Origin: Streptomyces megasporus
GTDB taxonomy: Bacteria > Actinomycetota > Actinomycetes > Streptomycetales > Streptomycetaceae
DNA: 64,000 bases
Direction of reading: 5' to 3'
Assembly: GCF_000718985.1 (NCBI RefSeq)
Contig: NZ_JODL01000018.1
Span: 43,100-107,099 of the forward strand
Positions 49,830 to 57,357 of this stretch are shown here, piece by piece. The notes under the pieces were generated by a model, which worked only from the letters and a program-made list of their open reading frames with translations, did not search any database and was not told the DNA's origin. Each line of letters starts with the position of its first letter. The stretch's first letter is position 1. The position numbers and the translations under genes were made by a program.

Positions 49830-50597
49830 ATGGCCGATTGGCTCTTCCTGCTGCTCACCGTCGCCGTCTCCTGCCTGGCCGTCGTGGCCCTCACCCTGCT
49901 GCGGCAGCGCCGGGCGGGCGATGACGACGACCCCTCGGAGACGCCCGACGTCATCGAGTACATGACGATGATGATCGGCGTGGTGTACGCGATCGTGCTG
50001 GGTCTGGCCATCGCGGGCGTCTGGGAAGGACGTTCGTCCGCCGAGGAGTGGGTGCGCCAGGAGGCCCAGGCTCTGCACGAGGTGCACGAGCGTGCCCGGA
50101 TCTACCCCGCCGAGGTCCGCGACGGCGTGCGTGGCGACGTCGACGCCTATGTCCGCCACACGGTGACGGTTGAGTGGCCGTACATGGCCGAGCACGGCGA
50201 GACGACCGAGCGGGGCGAGATGTTCTTCGACCGCCTGCGGCGGAACGTCACCGACCACGAACCACGCACCGCGCGCGAGGCGCAGACCCACCAGGCCCTG
50301 ATGGAGCAGGTCGCCTTGGCCGACGAGGCCCGCACCGCGCGCGAGCAGGGCGCCGAACCGACGCTGCCCGGTGTGGTGTGGGTGGGGCTGGTGGCGGGTG
50401 CGGTGATCGCGGTCGGCATGGTGTTCGCCTTGCAGATCCGGCGTTCGGGGCGGGAGTTGGTGCTGGCCGGGCTGTTCACGGCACTGATCGCCTTCCTCCT
50501 CTTCCTCGTCTGGTACTTCGATTCGCCGTTCACCCGCGGACTGGAGAATCCGGCGGAGGCGTTCACCGCGCTCTTCCCTCAGGTCACGGACGGTTGA
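49830..50597 (+). CDS. DUF4239 family membrane protein
   Basis: A 255-residue integral membrane protein. Two N-terminal hydrophobic segments (ADWLFLLLTVAVSCLAVVAL and MTMMIGVVYAIVLGLAIAGV) and two C-terminal ones (VWVGLVAGAVIAVGMVFAL and LVLAGLFTALIAFLLFLVWY) surround a soluble helical part of about 125 residues, which is the DUF4239 pattern. Function unknown; bestrophin-like channel activity has been suggested for the family. GGAGG precedes the ATG by 6 bases and a strong terminator follows. Confidence 0.8.
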   Translation: MADWLFLLLTVAVSCLAVVALTLLRQRRAGDDDDPSETPDVIEYMTMMIGVVYAIVLGLAIAGVWEGRSSAEEWVRQEAQALHEVHERARIYPAEVRDGVRGDVDAYVRHTVTVEWPYMAEHGETTERGEMFFDRLRRNVTDHEPRTAREAQTHQALMEQVALADEARTAREQGAEPTLPGVVWVGLVAGAVIAVGMVFALQIRRSGRELVLAGLFTALIAFLLFLVWYFDSPFTRGLENPAEAFTALFPQVTDG

Positions 50598-50598
50598 G

Positions 50599-50639
50599 GT
50601 CGCCTTCGGCCCCGACACGCGCCCGGGGCCGAAGGCGAC
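50599..50639. terminator. Hairpin terminator after the DUF4239 gene
   Basis: GTCGCCTTCGGCCCC (50599-50613) pairs with its complement at 50625-50639 in a perfect 15-bp stem starting two bases after the stop codon. Nothing else is seen between it and the palindrome at 50866. Confidence 0.85.
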
Positions 50640-50865
50640 TCGGCCGGAACGGGGCCGAGGAGAGACCGGACGTCCGACCGCATTCAGCGCGAGCGTCGAG
50701 CGCGCCGTGTCACGGGGCCGCCTCGGATCGTCAGGCTCTGCCGGTGGTCGCGGTGAAGTCGGCGACGAACCGCCGCAGTGGTTCGGTCGCTTGGTGGACG
50801 GCAGCGCCCGGGACCACCGCGCGGCCGGCCCGTGAGCTCCGCCTCGTCGCCCTCACCTTGCTCAG

Positions 50866-50884
50866 TCTATCGAATGTCGATAGA
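50866..50884. promoter_or_regulatory. Palindrome before the DUF2975-HTH operon
   Basis: TCTATCG-AATGT-CGATAGA is a perfect 7-bp inverted repeat, 32 bases before the DUF2975 start, AT-rich in a GC-rich background. It is a likely operator, perhaps of the small HTH protein encoded in the same operon. Confidence 0.5.
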
Positions 50885-50915
50885 TTCCCATCGTTGCTCG
50901 ATTGAAGGAGGGGCG

Positions 50916-51407
50916 ATGGGAAAGGCGACGGTGTTTGCGCTGCGCGCCGTGCTCGGGGCGCTGCTCGCCGGCTCGGTGTTCGTCCAGACGGTGATGGTGG
51001 CGCTGCTCGCCGCCGATTTGGAAGGGGGTGTCCTCGCGGACCGACGCGCCTCGATCCTCGTGATCGTGGTCCTGGGCATCGTGACGGCCCAGGTCGTCCT
51101 GGTCTGTGTGTGGCGGCTGGTGACGATGGTGCGACGCGGAACGGTGTTCTCCCACACCGCCTTCCGGTATGTGCACCTCGTGATCGGCGCGTTCGTGTCG
51201 GCCGCGCTCCTGGTGTTCGTGCTCGGGGTGGTGCTGGCGCCGGGTGAGGCCGTGGCGCCGGGCATCGTGCTCCTGCTGGGCGGGGTTTCCCTGGCGGTCT
51301 TCGGGGTCGCGCTCATCGTGCTCGTGCTGCGGATGTTGCTCGCCCAGGCCGTCGCGCGCGATGTCGAGGCGGCGCGGATGCGGGCCGAACTGGCCGAGGT
51401 GATCTGA
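50916..51407 (+). CDS. DUF2975 family membrane protein
   Basis: A 163-residue protein with four hydrophobic helices, for example LGALLAGSVFVQTVMVALL and ILVIVVLGIVTAQVVLVCVW, followed by LVIGAFVSAALLVFVLGVVL and LLLGGVSLAVFGVALIVLVL. The DUF2975 family is typically encoded directly before a YozG-like HTH protein, as here. AAGGAGG precedes the ATG. Its stop overlaps the next start by one base (TGATG). Function unknown; a membrane sensor or anti-regulator role is a reasonable guess. Confidence 0.85.
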   Translation: MGKATVFALRAVLGALLAGSVFVQTVMVALLAADLEGGVLADRRASILVIVVLGIVTAQVVLVCVWRLVTMVRRGTVFSHTAFRYVHLVIGAFVSAALLVFVLGVVLAPGEAVAPGIVLLLGGVSLAVFGVALIVLVLRMLLAQAVARDVEAARMRAELAEVI

Positions 51408-51628
51408 TGCCGATCGTCGTCGACATCGACGTGATGCTGGCCAAGCGGAAGATGTCCGTGGGCGAGCTCGCGGGCCGTGTGGGCATCACACCCGCCAACC
51501 TGGCGGTGCTCAAGAACGGCCGCGCCAAGGCGGTCCGCTTCACCACGCTCTCCGCGCTCTGCGAGGTGCTCGAGTGCCAGCCGGGAGACCTGCTGCGCTG
51601 GGAGCCCGAGCAGGCCGCGGAAGGCTGA
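51407..51628 (+). CDS. YozG-like helix-turn-helix protein
   Basis: A 73-residue Cro/CI-type DNA-binding protein (IDVMLAKRKMSVGELAGRVG followed by ITPANLAVLKNGRAKAVRF and the family end LCEVLECQPGDLLRW). It is translationally coupled to the DUF2975 gene. Such pairs occur widely in Gram-positive bacteria. The palindrome at 50866 is a plausible target, which would make the operon autoregulated. Confidence 0.9.
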   Translation: MPIVVDIDVMLAKRKMSVGELAGRVGITPANLAVLKNGRAKAVRFTTLSALCEVLECQPGDLLRWEPEQAAEG

Positions 51629-51735
51629 CGCCGGCCGCCGTCGGACAGTGGACGGGCCGGCGCGTCGCAGACCCCGGTCCTCGCGAGTCCGGCGTCTCGA
51701 GTCGAACAGGATGCCGCGCGCGGGAGCGCGCATGG

Positions 51736-52959
51736 TCACGCCGGCCCTTGGTCCCGGGCCGGCGGGCGGGTGGGGGCGACGAGTTCCCGGGCGAGGCCGA
51801 ACGCGATGGCGGGGGTGAGTCGCCCTCGGGCGAGGCCGAGTTCGACGATGTCGTCGAAGACGTGCCGATCGGCGGCCGAGGCTCGCAAGGCGGCCTCGAC
51901 GACGCGTGCGCTGCGGGCGAGCCGGGCGGCCAGGGCGGTGTGGCGCAGGTGGGACAGCAGGATTCGGCGGGTGGCGTGGGCGTGCAACTCCCCCGCCCGT
52001 TCGGGCCGTCCCTCACGCCGCGCCGCGACCACGGCGCGTCCGGCCGCGATGCCGGTGGCCACGGCGTAGTAAATGCCTTCGCCGGTCAGCGGGTTCACCA
52101 GGCCGGCGGCGTCGCCCACGAGCAGCACACGGCCGGCCGGAGATCGTCGGCGTGCCGTCGACAGCGGAAGATGGTGTCCGACCCAGTGCTCCGCCCCCTC
52201 AGCCGCACCGGGCAGAAGCGCCTCGAGACGCTCGAGCAGTTGGGCGCGGGTCGGCGCCGGACGGTCCCGGTGGAGGGCCTCGCCGTACCCGATGTTCGCC
52301 CGGCCGTCACCGCGGTCGAAGGACCAGGCGTACGACGGCTGGTGACGGGGGCCGAACTCGATGACCAGAGCGCCGCGCCGCCCGGACGCGACCGGGGCGT
52401 AGCCGCGCAGCGCCAGGGCCATCGGGCCACGGGGCAGGCCGAGCGCGCGTCGGACGACCGAGTGGGCGCCGTCGGCGCCGACGACGACCCCGGCGGAGAT
52501 CTCCCCGTCCAAAACCACCGCGTCGGCGTGCTGCCGCAGGGCACGGACCCGGTGTCGGAGGAGCCGGGCGCCGGCGGCGACCGCCGCGTCGACCAGTCGG
52601 GCGTCGAGGATCCGGCGCGGCACCACCCACGCCGGGCGGGCCATCCGCCGCTCGACGGCCATGCCGCCGCGGCCGAGGTGGAGGCGGTCGGCCGGGGCCC
52701 GGTCCTCGACGAGACCGGTGACGCCGACCTCGGCCAGGAGGTCGAGGACGTGCGGAGCCACCCCGTCGCCGCAGGCCTTGTCCCGGGGGAAGTCCGCCCG
52801 GTCCAGGAGGAGGACGCGCAGTTCGGGGTCGGCGTACAACGCGCCCAGGGCGGTGGCGGCGCCGGCCGGCCCGGCCCCGACCACCACCAGATCCCAGTGT
52901 GTGGGCGCCGTCCGCCCCCGCGCGGTGGGGCCGGCCTTGGTACTCGTCTCGTCCGCCAT
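51736..52959 (-). CDS. Geranylgeranyl reductase-family FAD oxidoreductase
   Basis: A 407-residue flavoprotein of the geranylgeranyl reductase/digeranylgeranylglycerophospholipid reductase family. Visible motifs are the Rossmann segment DLVVVGAGPAGAATALGAL, DFPRDKACGDGVAPHVLDLL, GADGAHSVVRRALGL and the FAD motif VLLVGDAAGLVNPLTGEGIYYA. Actinomycete members reduce isoprenoid chains such as menaquinone side chains, but the substrate here is unproved. The ATG at 52959 is chosen because the Rossmann fold follows after 22 residues. A structured RNA with its own terminator lies about 300 bases upstream and could be part of the leader. Confidence 0.85.
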   Translation of the reverse strand: MADETSTKAGPTARGRTAPTHWDLVVVGAGPAGAATALGALYADPELRVLLLDRADFPRDKACGDGVAPHVLDLLAEVGVTGLVEDRAPADRLHLGRGGMAVERRMARPAWVVPRRILDARLVDAAVAAGARLLRHRVRALRQHADAVVLDGEISAGVVVGADGAHSVVRRALGLPRGPMALALRGYAPVASGRRGALVIEFGPRHQPSYAWSFDRGDGRANIGYGEALHRDRPAPTRAQLLERLEALLPGAAEGAEHWVGHHLPLSTARRRSPAGRVLLVGDAAGLVNPLTGEGIYYAVATGIAAGRAVVAARREGRPERAGELHAHATRRILLSHLRHTALAARLARSARVVEAALRASAADRHVFDDIVELGLARGRLTPAIAFGLARELVAPTRPPARDQGPA

Positions 52960-53256
52960 ACCCACCACTGTGCCGCCGATGACGGCGAGCGGCAGGGGAA
53001 TTCGGGCCGAATCCCTTGCCCTCCTCCGATCGGCACCCGGGTGGCGCACACCGCGTCCGTCCGTGCCCTCGGCATGCGCCCCGTGAACACGAGGGTGTCG
53101 GTGGACCCCGCGCCCGGGGCGTGCGGCGCTCGACCGCGTCGTCGAAGACCACGAGGACCACCACGAACGGCGTCTCGTGTGTCCGGGGCCGTTCGCAACG
53201 GCTCGGAGCACGCACGGTCCACGACTCGACCCGGGATCGTCGGCCTGGACAACGGA

Positions 53257-53295
53257 GAGGGCCCCGTTTCCGACCTTGTCGGAAACGGGGCCCTC
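53257..53295 (-). terminator. Strong terminator of the small RNA
   Basis: An 18-bp perfect stem (53257-53274 with 53278-53295) and loop CTT, starting 4 bases after the closing helix of the RNA on the minus strand. If the RNA is a leader, the same hairpin could act as an attenuator for the flavoprotein gene at 52959. Confidence 0.85.
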
Positions 53296-53299
53296 CGTC

Positions 53300-53404
53300 G
53301 AGCGCTGGGCAGGCCTTGCACCTGCATCTCCCCGCAGGAAGCGGAGCGTCTTTCCTTGGACCACCAACGCGCGTCACACCACCTGCCGTTCGGTGGCGCT
53401 CACA
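53300..53404 (-). ncRNA. Candidate structured small RNA or leader RNA
   Basis: A minus-strand unit of about 105 bases. A -10-like TATATT (53411-53416) sits 7 bases before the predicted start. The ends pair as GAGCGC (53396-53401) with GCGCTC (53300-53305). Inside are CACC/GGTG, a CTCCGC/GCGGGG-type hairpin, and a T-arm-like hairpin GCAGG-TGCAAGG-CCTGC (53309-53325). The 18-bp terminator follows directly. It does not fold as a normal tRNA: no U33 or standard anticodon stem is found. It did not match the riboswitch, SRP or tmRNA consensus sequences I could recall. The rest of the 52960-53532 gap appears empty. Confidence 0.5.
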
Positions 53405-53532
53405 AGATCCAATATAGCACGATCACATCGCGCGTTCGAGCCCCTGCGCAGGACGGACGGCACTGGGAGAACAGGTGGGCGGCGCGTGCGCGGGCGGGGC
53501 GCGCGAGGTACCGCGCCCCCACGCACCGAACG

Positions 53533-54108
53533 TCAGTCCAGGATCATCGCGTTGCGCGGCGCTCCCGCCGACCGGAGAGCCGGCTGGAGAAGCGCGCCGC
53601 CGAATTTCCTCTCGACCTCCGCCTTCTCCGCCGTGTTCGGGTACGGGTTCTTGCAGGCGGTCCCGGCGCTGGAACCGGACATCAGGCTTGAGCAGGGGCC
53701 GGGCTTGCGGTCCGGCAGGCCCAGGATGTGGCCGAGTTCGTGCGCGGAGATCCGGATCGTGTCATAGCCCTGGCTGACGGCCTGTCGCCCGATGTAGACG
53801 GTTCCGTTGCCCAGCGAGGTGGTCAGGGCACGGGGCCAGCCGTTGTCGGCCAGGACCCGTATGTTGGCGCGCTGTCCGGCAGCGGCCGGACGCAGTTCGA
53901 CGCCGTCGACGCTCTCGTTCCAGATCGCCGCGCCCCGGTCGACCGCGGCCTTGAACTCCGCGGACGCGCTCGCGTCGTAGGTGAGCACCCGTGGCGCGAG
54001 GGCACGGTCCTCGGTGAGGGAAGGAGCGGCGGTGGCCTGGCCACCGGCCAGGGCGAGGGTCACCGCCAGTGCGGCGGTGAGGCCGCGGGCGAGCGTGCGG
54101 ACGTGCAT
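53533..54108 (-). CDS. snpA: Snapalysin-type secreted zinc protease
   Basis: A 191-residue exported M7 metalloprotease. The signal peptide (RTLARGLTAALAVTLALAGG) ends near ATA at about residue 28, and a short propeptide may follow. The zinc motif HELGHILGLPD (His123, Glu124, His127, Asp133) is the HExxHxxGxxD form specific to snapalysins, and a disulfide pair is likely in PCSSLMSGSSAGTACKNPYP. These milk-hydrolysing small neutral proteases are characteristic of Streptomyces. AAGGAGGA precedes the ATG at 54108. The LysR-type activator gene that often adjoins snpA is absent here. Confidence 0.95.
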   Translation of the reverse strand: MHVRTLARGLTAALAVTLALAGGQATAAPSLTEDRALAPRVLTYDASASAEFKAAVDRGAAIWNESVDGVELRPAAAGQRANIRVLADNGWPRALTTSLGNGTVYIGRQAVSQGYDTIRISAHELGHILGLPDRKPGPCSSLMSGSSAGTACKNPYPNTAEKAEVERKFGGALLQPALRSAGAPRNAMILD

Positions 54109-54268
54109 GGTCGTCCTCCTTGTGGGGGAAAGGCGGGCGTGAGCATGACACACCTCAGGCTCTCTGCCCACCGGACACGGGCACCAATCCGTCAATCGAG
54201 CCGACCGGCTCTCACGCCAGGGTCGCTCGGATTCTCGCCGGCTCCGTCAGTGGCCCCGTCAGTCGTCC

Positions 54269-54658
54269 TCAGAGAACTCGGAACCGAACGCAGACCACGG
54301 TGGTGTGATCGGTGATCGGCGTGCCCGTGCTCTCCCAGAACTCGCGGTGGACCGCACGCCACTGTTCGAGGGACGCGTCCCCCTCCCCCTCCGCCGCGGC
54401 GTGCTCCCAGGTCACGTCGGAGAAGGGTTTGACCTCGACGCCGGTGACCTCGACGGTGGCGACGCGCCGCCCGTCGTCGTTCAGCAGGGCGAGCCTCTCA
54501 CCGGCGTACTCCAGGCCCTCCGTCTCCTCCACGTACTCCCGGAGCAAGCCGGTCGTGGCGGTCTTCCGCCCGCCCAGTACGAGCGCGTTCAGCCGGGACC
54601 GCAGGTCGCCCGGGGTTCCCAGCTCCAAGGAGCGCATGCCGTCGACCCGCGGCCACAT
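54269..54658 (-). CDS. ASCH-domain protein
   Basis: A 129-residue single ASCH domain, a PUA-like beta barrel. The N-terminal signature is LVLGGRKTATTGLL, with later conserved parts in LALLNDDGRRVATVEVTGVEV and the end DHTTVVCVRFRV. ASCH proteins are thought to bind RNA, and a few hydrolyse N4-acetylcytidine or related nucleosides; the Lys and Glu positions needed for that (GRKTAT and VTWEHAAAEGEG) are present, so amidohydrolase activity is possible. It is a single gene, between snpA and an empty 330-base stretch. Confidence 0.82.
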   Translation of the reverse strand: MWPRVDGMRSLELGTPGDLRSRLNALVLGGRKTATTGLLREYVEETEGLEYAGERLALLNDDGRRVATVEVTGVEVKPFSDVTWEHAAAEGEGDASLEQWRAVHREFWESTGTPITDHTTVVCVRFRVL

Positions 54659-54989
54659 GTCTTCACCGTCTCAATACGTCTGCGCGTTCACGGAGGGCCT
54701 CGTGATCCTACTGAACGTCCCGGAACGGAACCCGTGCGATGACCGAGGACGACCGAGACGGCGAGCGGCCCACGGTGACCGGTCCGCGTGCACGGCATCG
54801 GTGAGTCCCACCGCCTCCCTGGGACGACGACATGTGGCACACCGGCGACCCCGATCCGTCCGATGCGCGGTGACGCACGTCGGCGGGAAGGGACGTCGGG
54901 GCGTCTCGCGCTCGGAGGGCCGGGGGTTCGGTGCTGTTGTTCGACCAGGGCCGAGGACACCGAGGGCGCCTGTTCACGGCCCAGGACGC
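54659..54989. other. Intergenic stretch between the ASCH and TetR genes
   Basis: No supported gene, terminator or operator was found in these 331 bases. Confidence 0.35.
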
Positions 54990-55598
54990 TTACCCCGTCC
55001 GCCCTTCGCTCCGGCTCCGGGACGTGCCGCGGCGCATCAGCGTGGTGATCGTGTGGGTGAGGGCGGCGACGTCCAGCGGTTCGTCGTGCAGTACGGCGTG
55101 GACGGTCGCGCCGTCGCTGAACACCGCCACGGCGCGCGCGGCGTCGGGGTCGGTGTGGGCCGACAGGATCTCCGTCAAACCGTCGAACCAGCGCAGCGCC
55201 AGCGAACGCAGCGCGGGGCGCCGGATGGCGGCGAAGTACAGCGCCGCATCGGCCCGGACCTGTCCGCGGTCGGCCAGACAGGCGTGCAGCGCCTCGGCCA
55301 GAACGGCGGGATCGCCGTCGGCCGCGGCCAACTCCTCGGCTATGCCGCGCAGTTCCTCGTCGATGCGGTCGGCCAGTCGCTGCAGGGCCGCCTCACGCAG
55401 TTCCTCCAACGAGGAGAAGTAGTAGGTGGTGGCCCCCAGCGGCACCCGGGCGCGCTCGGCCACCCGCCGGTGAGTCAGGTCGCCGGGGCCCTCTTCCACG
55501 ATCAGTTCCGCCGCCGCCTCCACGATGGCCCGGCGACGCCCTTCGGGGTCGCGGCGGGCCCTGTGGACAGGCGCGCCGTGACCGTCTCCGATGGCCAT
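54990..55598 (-). CDS. TetR-family transcriptional repressor
   Basis: A 202-residue regulator. The N-terminal HTH spans about residues 20-65 (IVEAAAELIVEEGPGDLTHR followed by VAERARVPLGATTYYFSS), typical of TetR proteins. The C-terminal ligand-binding domain is all-helical with HACLADRGQVRADAALYF. Divergent from the alpha/beta hydrolase gene, its likely target. GGAGGG precedes the ATG at 55598. GTAC-containing palindromes lie 33-65 bases upstream. Confidence 0.9.
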   Translation of the reverse strand: MAIGDGHGAPVHRARRDPEGRRRAIVEAAAELIVEEGPGDLTHRRVAERARVPLGATTYYFSSLEELREAALQRLADRIDEELRGIAEELAAADGDPAVLAEALHACLADRGQVRADAALYFAAIRRPALRSLALRWFDGLTEILSAHTDPDAARAVAVFSDGATVHAVLHDEPLDVAALTHTITTLMRRGTSRSRSEGRTG

Positions 55599-55991
55599 GG
55601 CCCTCCCCTCCTCACATGTTCGATGCAAACGTACTGGTACCGAAGTGCCTGTACACCTGTACAAACACATGCCGAGGAGGCGTCGACGGCCGATCGGAGA
55701 GGGAGCGGCCGGCAGGAGACGCGCCTCCTCGACCGGCCGGCGACCGGCGTCGCCACGTCCACGCCCGCCCATCGCGGTGGTCGGGGGCGCCCGTCACCAC
55801 ACGGGCAGCGGCGACGGCACCGCACCGTCGGGGGTCTGCCCCTGCGCCCGTTCGGTCAGCCGGGCGAAGACACGGTGTCGGGCGTCGTGGACCATCTCGA
55901 CACGCACTACCGACACGCACCATCGACACGGGAGCCGGAAGTGGCGCCGCGTCGGTTGCCGTCGTCCCGGACGACTGCCACCGTGGCTGTC
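55599..55991. promoter_or_regulatory. Divergent TetR/hydrolase control region
   Basis: The 393-base spacer holds GTAC-TG-GTAC (55631-55640) and the palindrome TGTACA-CC-TGTACA (55650-55663) within a locally AT-rich segment, probably the TetR autoregulatory operator. No clear promoter for the hydrolase gene was seen in the GC-rich remainder. Confidence 0.5.
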
Positions 55992-56822
55992 ATGTCCGTT
56001 CGCGAGGAACGCTTCCAGACCCTGTCCTTCAAGACTTCCGACGGCTCCCTCGCCTACCTCGACGACGGCGCGGGGCAGACCTTGGTGCTGCTCCACGGGG
56101 GCTACCTCGACCACACCATGTGGGACGAGCAGGTGCGTGCCTTCGCACCGCGCTACCGCGTCATCGCGCCGGACGCCCGCGGGCACGGCGCCTCCTCGAA
56201 CGCGACCCGACCGTTCCGCCCGGCCGACGACCTCGCCGCGTTGCTGCGCCACCTCGACGCCGCACCGGCGGTCCTCGTCGGGCTGTCGATGGGCGGGGGC
56301 ACCGCGATCGACACCGCGCTCGAACACCCCGACCTGGTCCGCGCGGTGGTCGTCGGCAACGTCGGAACCAGCGAACCCGTCTTCGAGGACCCCTGGAGTC
56401 GGGGAGTCCTGGCCGAACAGCGGCGCGCGTTGATCGCCGGCGACGTCGAAGGCTGGCTCGACGCCTTCCTCCGTTTCGCGGCCGGCCCGCACCGCCGGCT
56501 CGACGACGTCGACCAGGACGTGGTGCGGCGGTTGCGCGCGATGGGTCGGCGGACGCTCGCCAAGCACACCGGTGACGAGCCGAACCATCTCGTGCCGGTT
56601 CCGGACACCTGGAGACGAGCGGCGACCATCGACGTCCCGGTCCTGGCGATCAACGGCGCCATCGACTCGTCCGACCACCTCGCCATGGCCGAACGCCTCG
56701 TCCGCACCGTTCCCGACGGCCGTGCCACGGCCATCGAGAACACGGCCCACTACCCCAACATGGAGGACCCGGCCGGTTACAACGCCCTCTTGGCCGAGTT
56801 CCTGGAGACTCTCCCGAACTGA
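55992..56822 (+). CDS. Alpha/beta hydrolase
   Basis: A 276-residue alpha/beta-hydrolase-fold enzyme. The oxyanion region is VLLHGGYLDHTMWDEQ, the nucleophile Ser lies in VGLSMGGGTAID, the acid Asp in AINGAIDSSDH and the His in NTAHYPNMEDP, giving a complete catalytic triad. Related proteins act as esterases, lactonases or C-C hydrolases. No signal peptide, so it is cytosolic. It is divergent from a TetR repressor that probably controls it. A hairpin follows at 56829. Confidence 0.88.
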   Translation: MSVREERFQTLSFKTSDGSLAYLDDGAGQTLVLLHGGYLDHTMWDEQVRAFAPRYRVIAPDARGHGASSNATRPFRPADDLAALLRHLDAAPAVLVGLSMGGGTAIDTALEHPDLVRAVVVGNVGTSEPVFEDPWSRGVLAEQRRALIAGDVEGWLDAFLRFAAGPHRRLDDVDQDVVRRLRAMGRRTLAKHTGDEPNHLVPVPDTWRRAATIDVPVLAINGAIDSSDHLAMAERLVRTVPDGRATAIENTAHYPNMEDPAGYNALLAEFLETLPN

Positions 56823-56828
56823 CCGGTT

Positions 56829-56852
56829 CGCCGACCCTCCCGGAGGTCGGCG
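56829..56852. terminator. Hairpin terminator after the alpha/beta hydrolase gene
   Basis: CGCCGACC (56829-56836) and GGTCGGCG (56845-56852) form an 8-bp stem extended by CTCC/GGAG in the loop, 6 bases after the stop codon. Confidence 0.65.
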
Positions 56853-56949
56853 GGCGGGCCGGCCCGCTGCTCCGGCCGATCAAGTACTCGCTCTTCCCGC
56901 CTTTGGGGTCGGCCGCCCTCGCCGGTCGTCCAGCCGTACTCGGCTTCAT

Positions 56950-57230
56950 CCCGGGCCTGAAGGCCGGGGACTCCTTCCCTCGCGGGTCGGTGTTCCTGGT
57001 TCATCGGCCCGTGCCTCCCCGGAAGACTCCGGGGCCGGTCTTACCGGTCCTCCGCAGGCGTTTTACCTGTCCGCCGGCCCGGCGGCCAGGTTTTCGCACA
57101 CCAGCCGTGTGGTGAGCTTGTGCGGGTGGTCCCGCCTGCGGTCGGTGATGCGGGCGTGGACGCGGGCGACTCTCCGCCGGGCCTTGGCCCGGTTGTCCGA
57201 CCCCGCGGCCTTGCGGGACGGCTCGCGCTG
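56950..57230 (-). mobile_element. Remnant of an IS605-type TnpB element
   Basis: At 57063-57230 a minus-strand reading gives NRAKARRRVARVHARITDRR and HKLTTRLVCEN, the helical segment of TnpB that precedes the second RuvC motif; the zinc finger and the RuvC-II and RuvC-III motifs are missing. At 56950-56969 the hairpin CCCGGGCC-TGAA-GGCCGGGG resembles the right-end hairpin of such elements, with similar flanks to the intact end at 63907. Both are in the order expected for a minus-oriented element with internal deletion. No other gene is seen in the gap 56823-57357. Confidence 0.7.
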
Positions 57231-57357
57231 GGCCTTGGTGCCCTCCTTCGAGCCGCTCGACCGGCTCGCTCGACCCGCTCGACCGAACCGGATCAGGAGA
57301 CGGGACAGGAGGCGGGGCCGTGCTCTCCAGTGAGCGCGGCCCCGCACGGCCCGAGGA

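Noticed and set aside
53300..53404. A tRNA gene, suggested by the T-arm-like hairpin GCAGG-TGCAAGG-CCTGC
   Set aside because: No anticodon stem with U33 and a 7-base loop can be drawn, the T-loop departs from the consensus, and the 3' end lacks an acceptor stem of normal pairing and length. Kept as an unassigned RNA.
53300..53404. A cobalamin or SAH riboswitch, because of GGTGCAAG-like and GGCGCTCAC-like fragments
   Set aside because: The conserved B12 box and the order of stems are missing, and the SAH-like reading would be on the strand without a suitable downstream gene.
54781..55048. A short plus-strand open frame between the ASCH and TetR genes
   Set aside because: No ribosome binding site, no recognisable sequence, and it overlaps the 3' end of the TetR gene in antisense.
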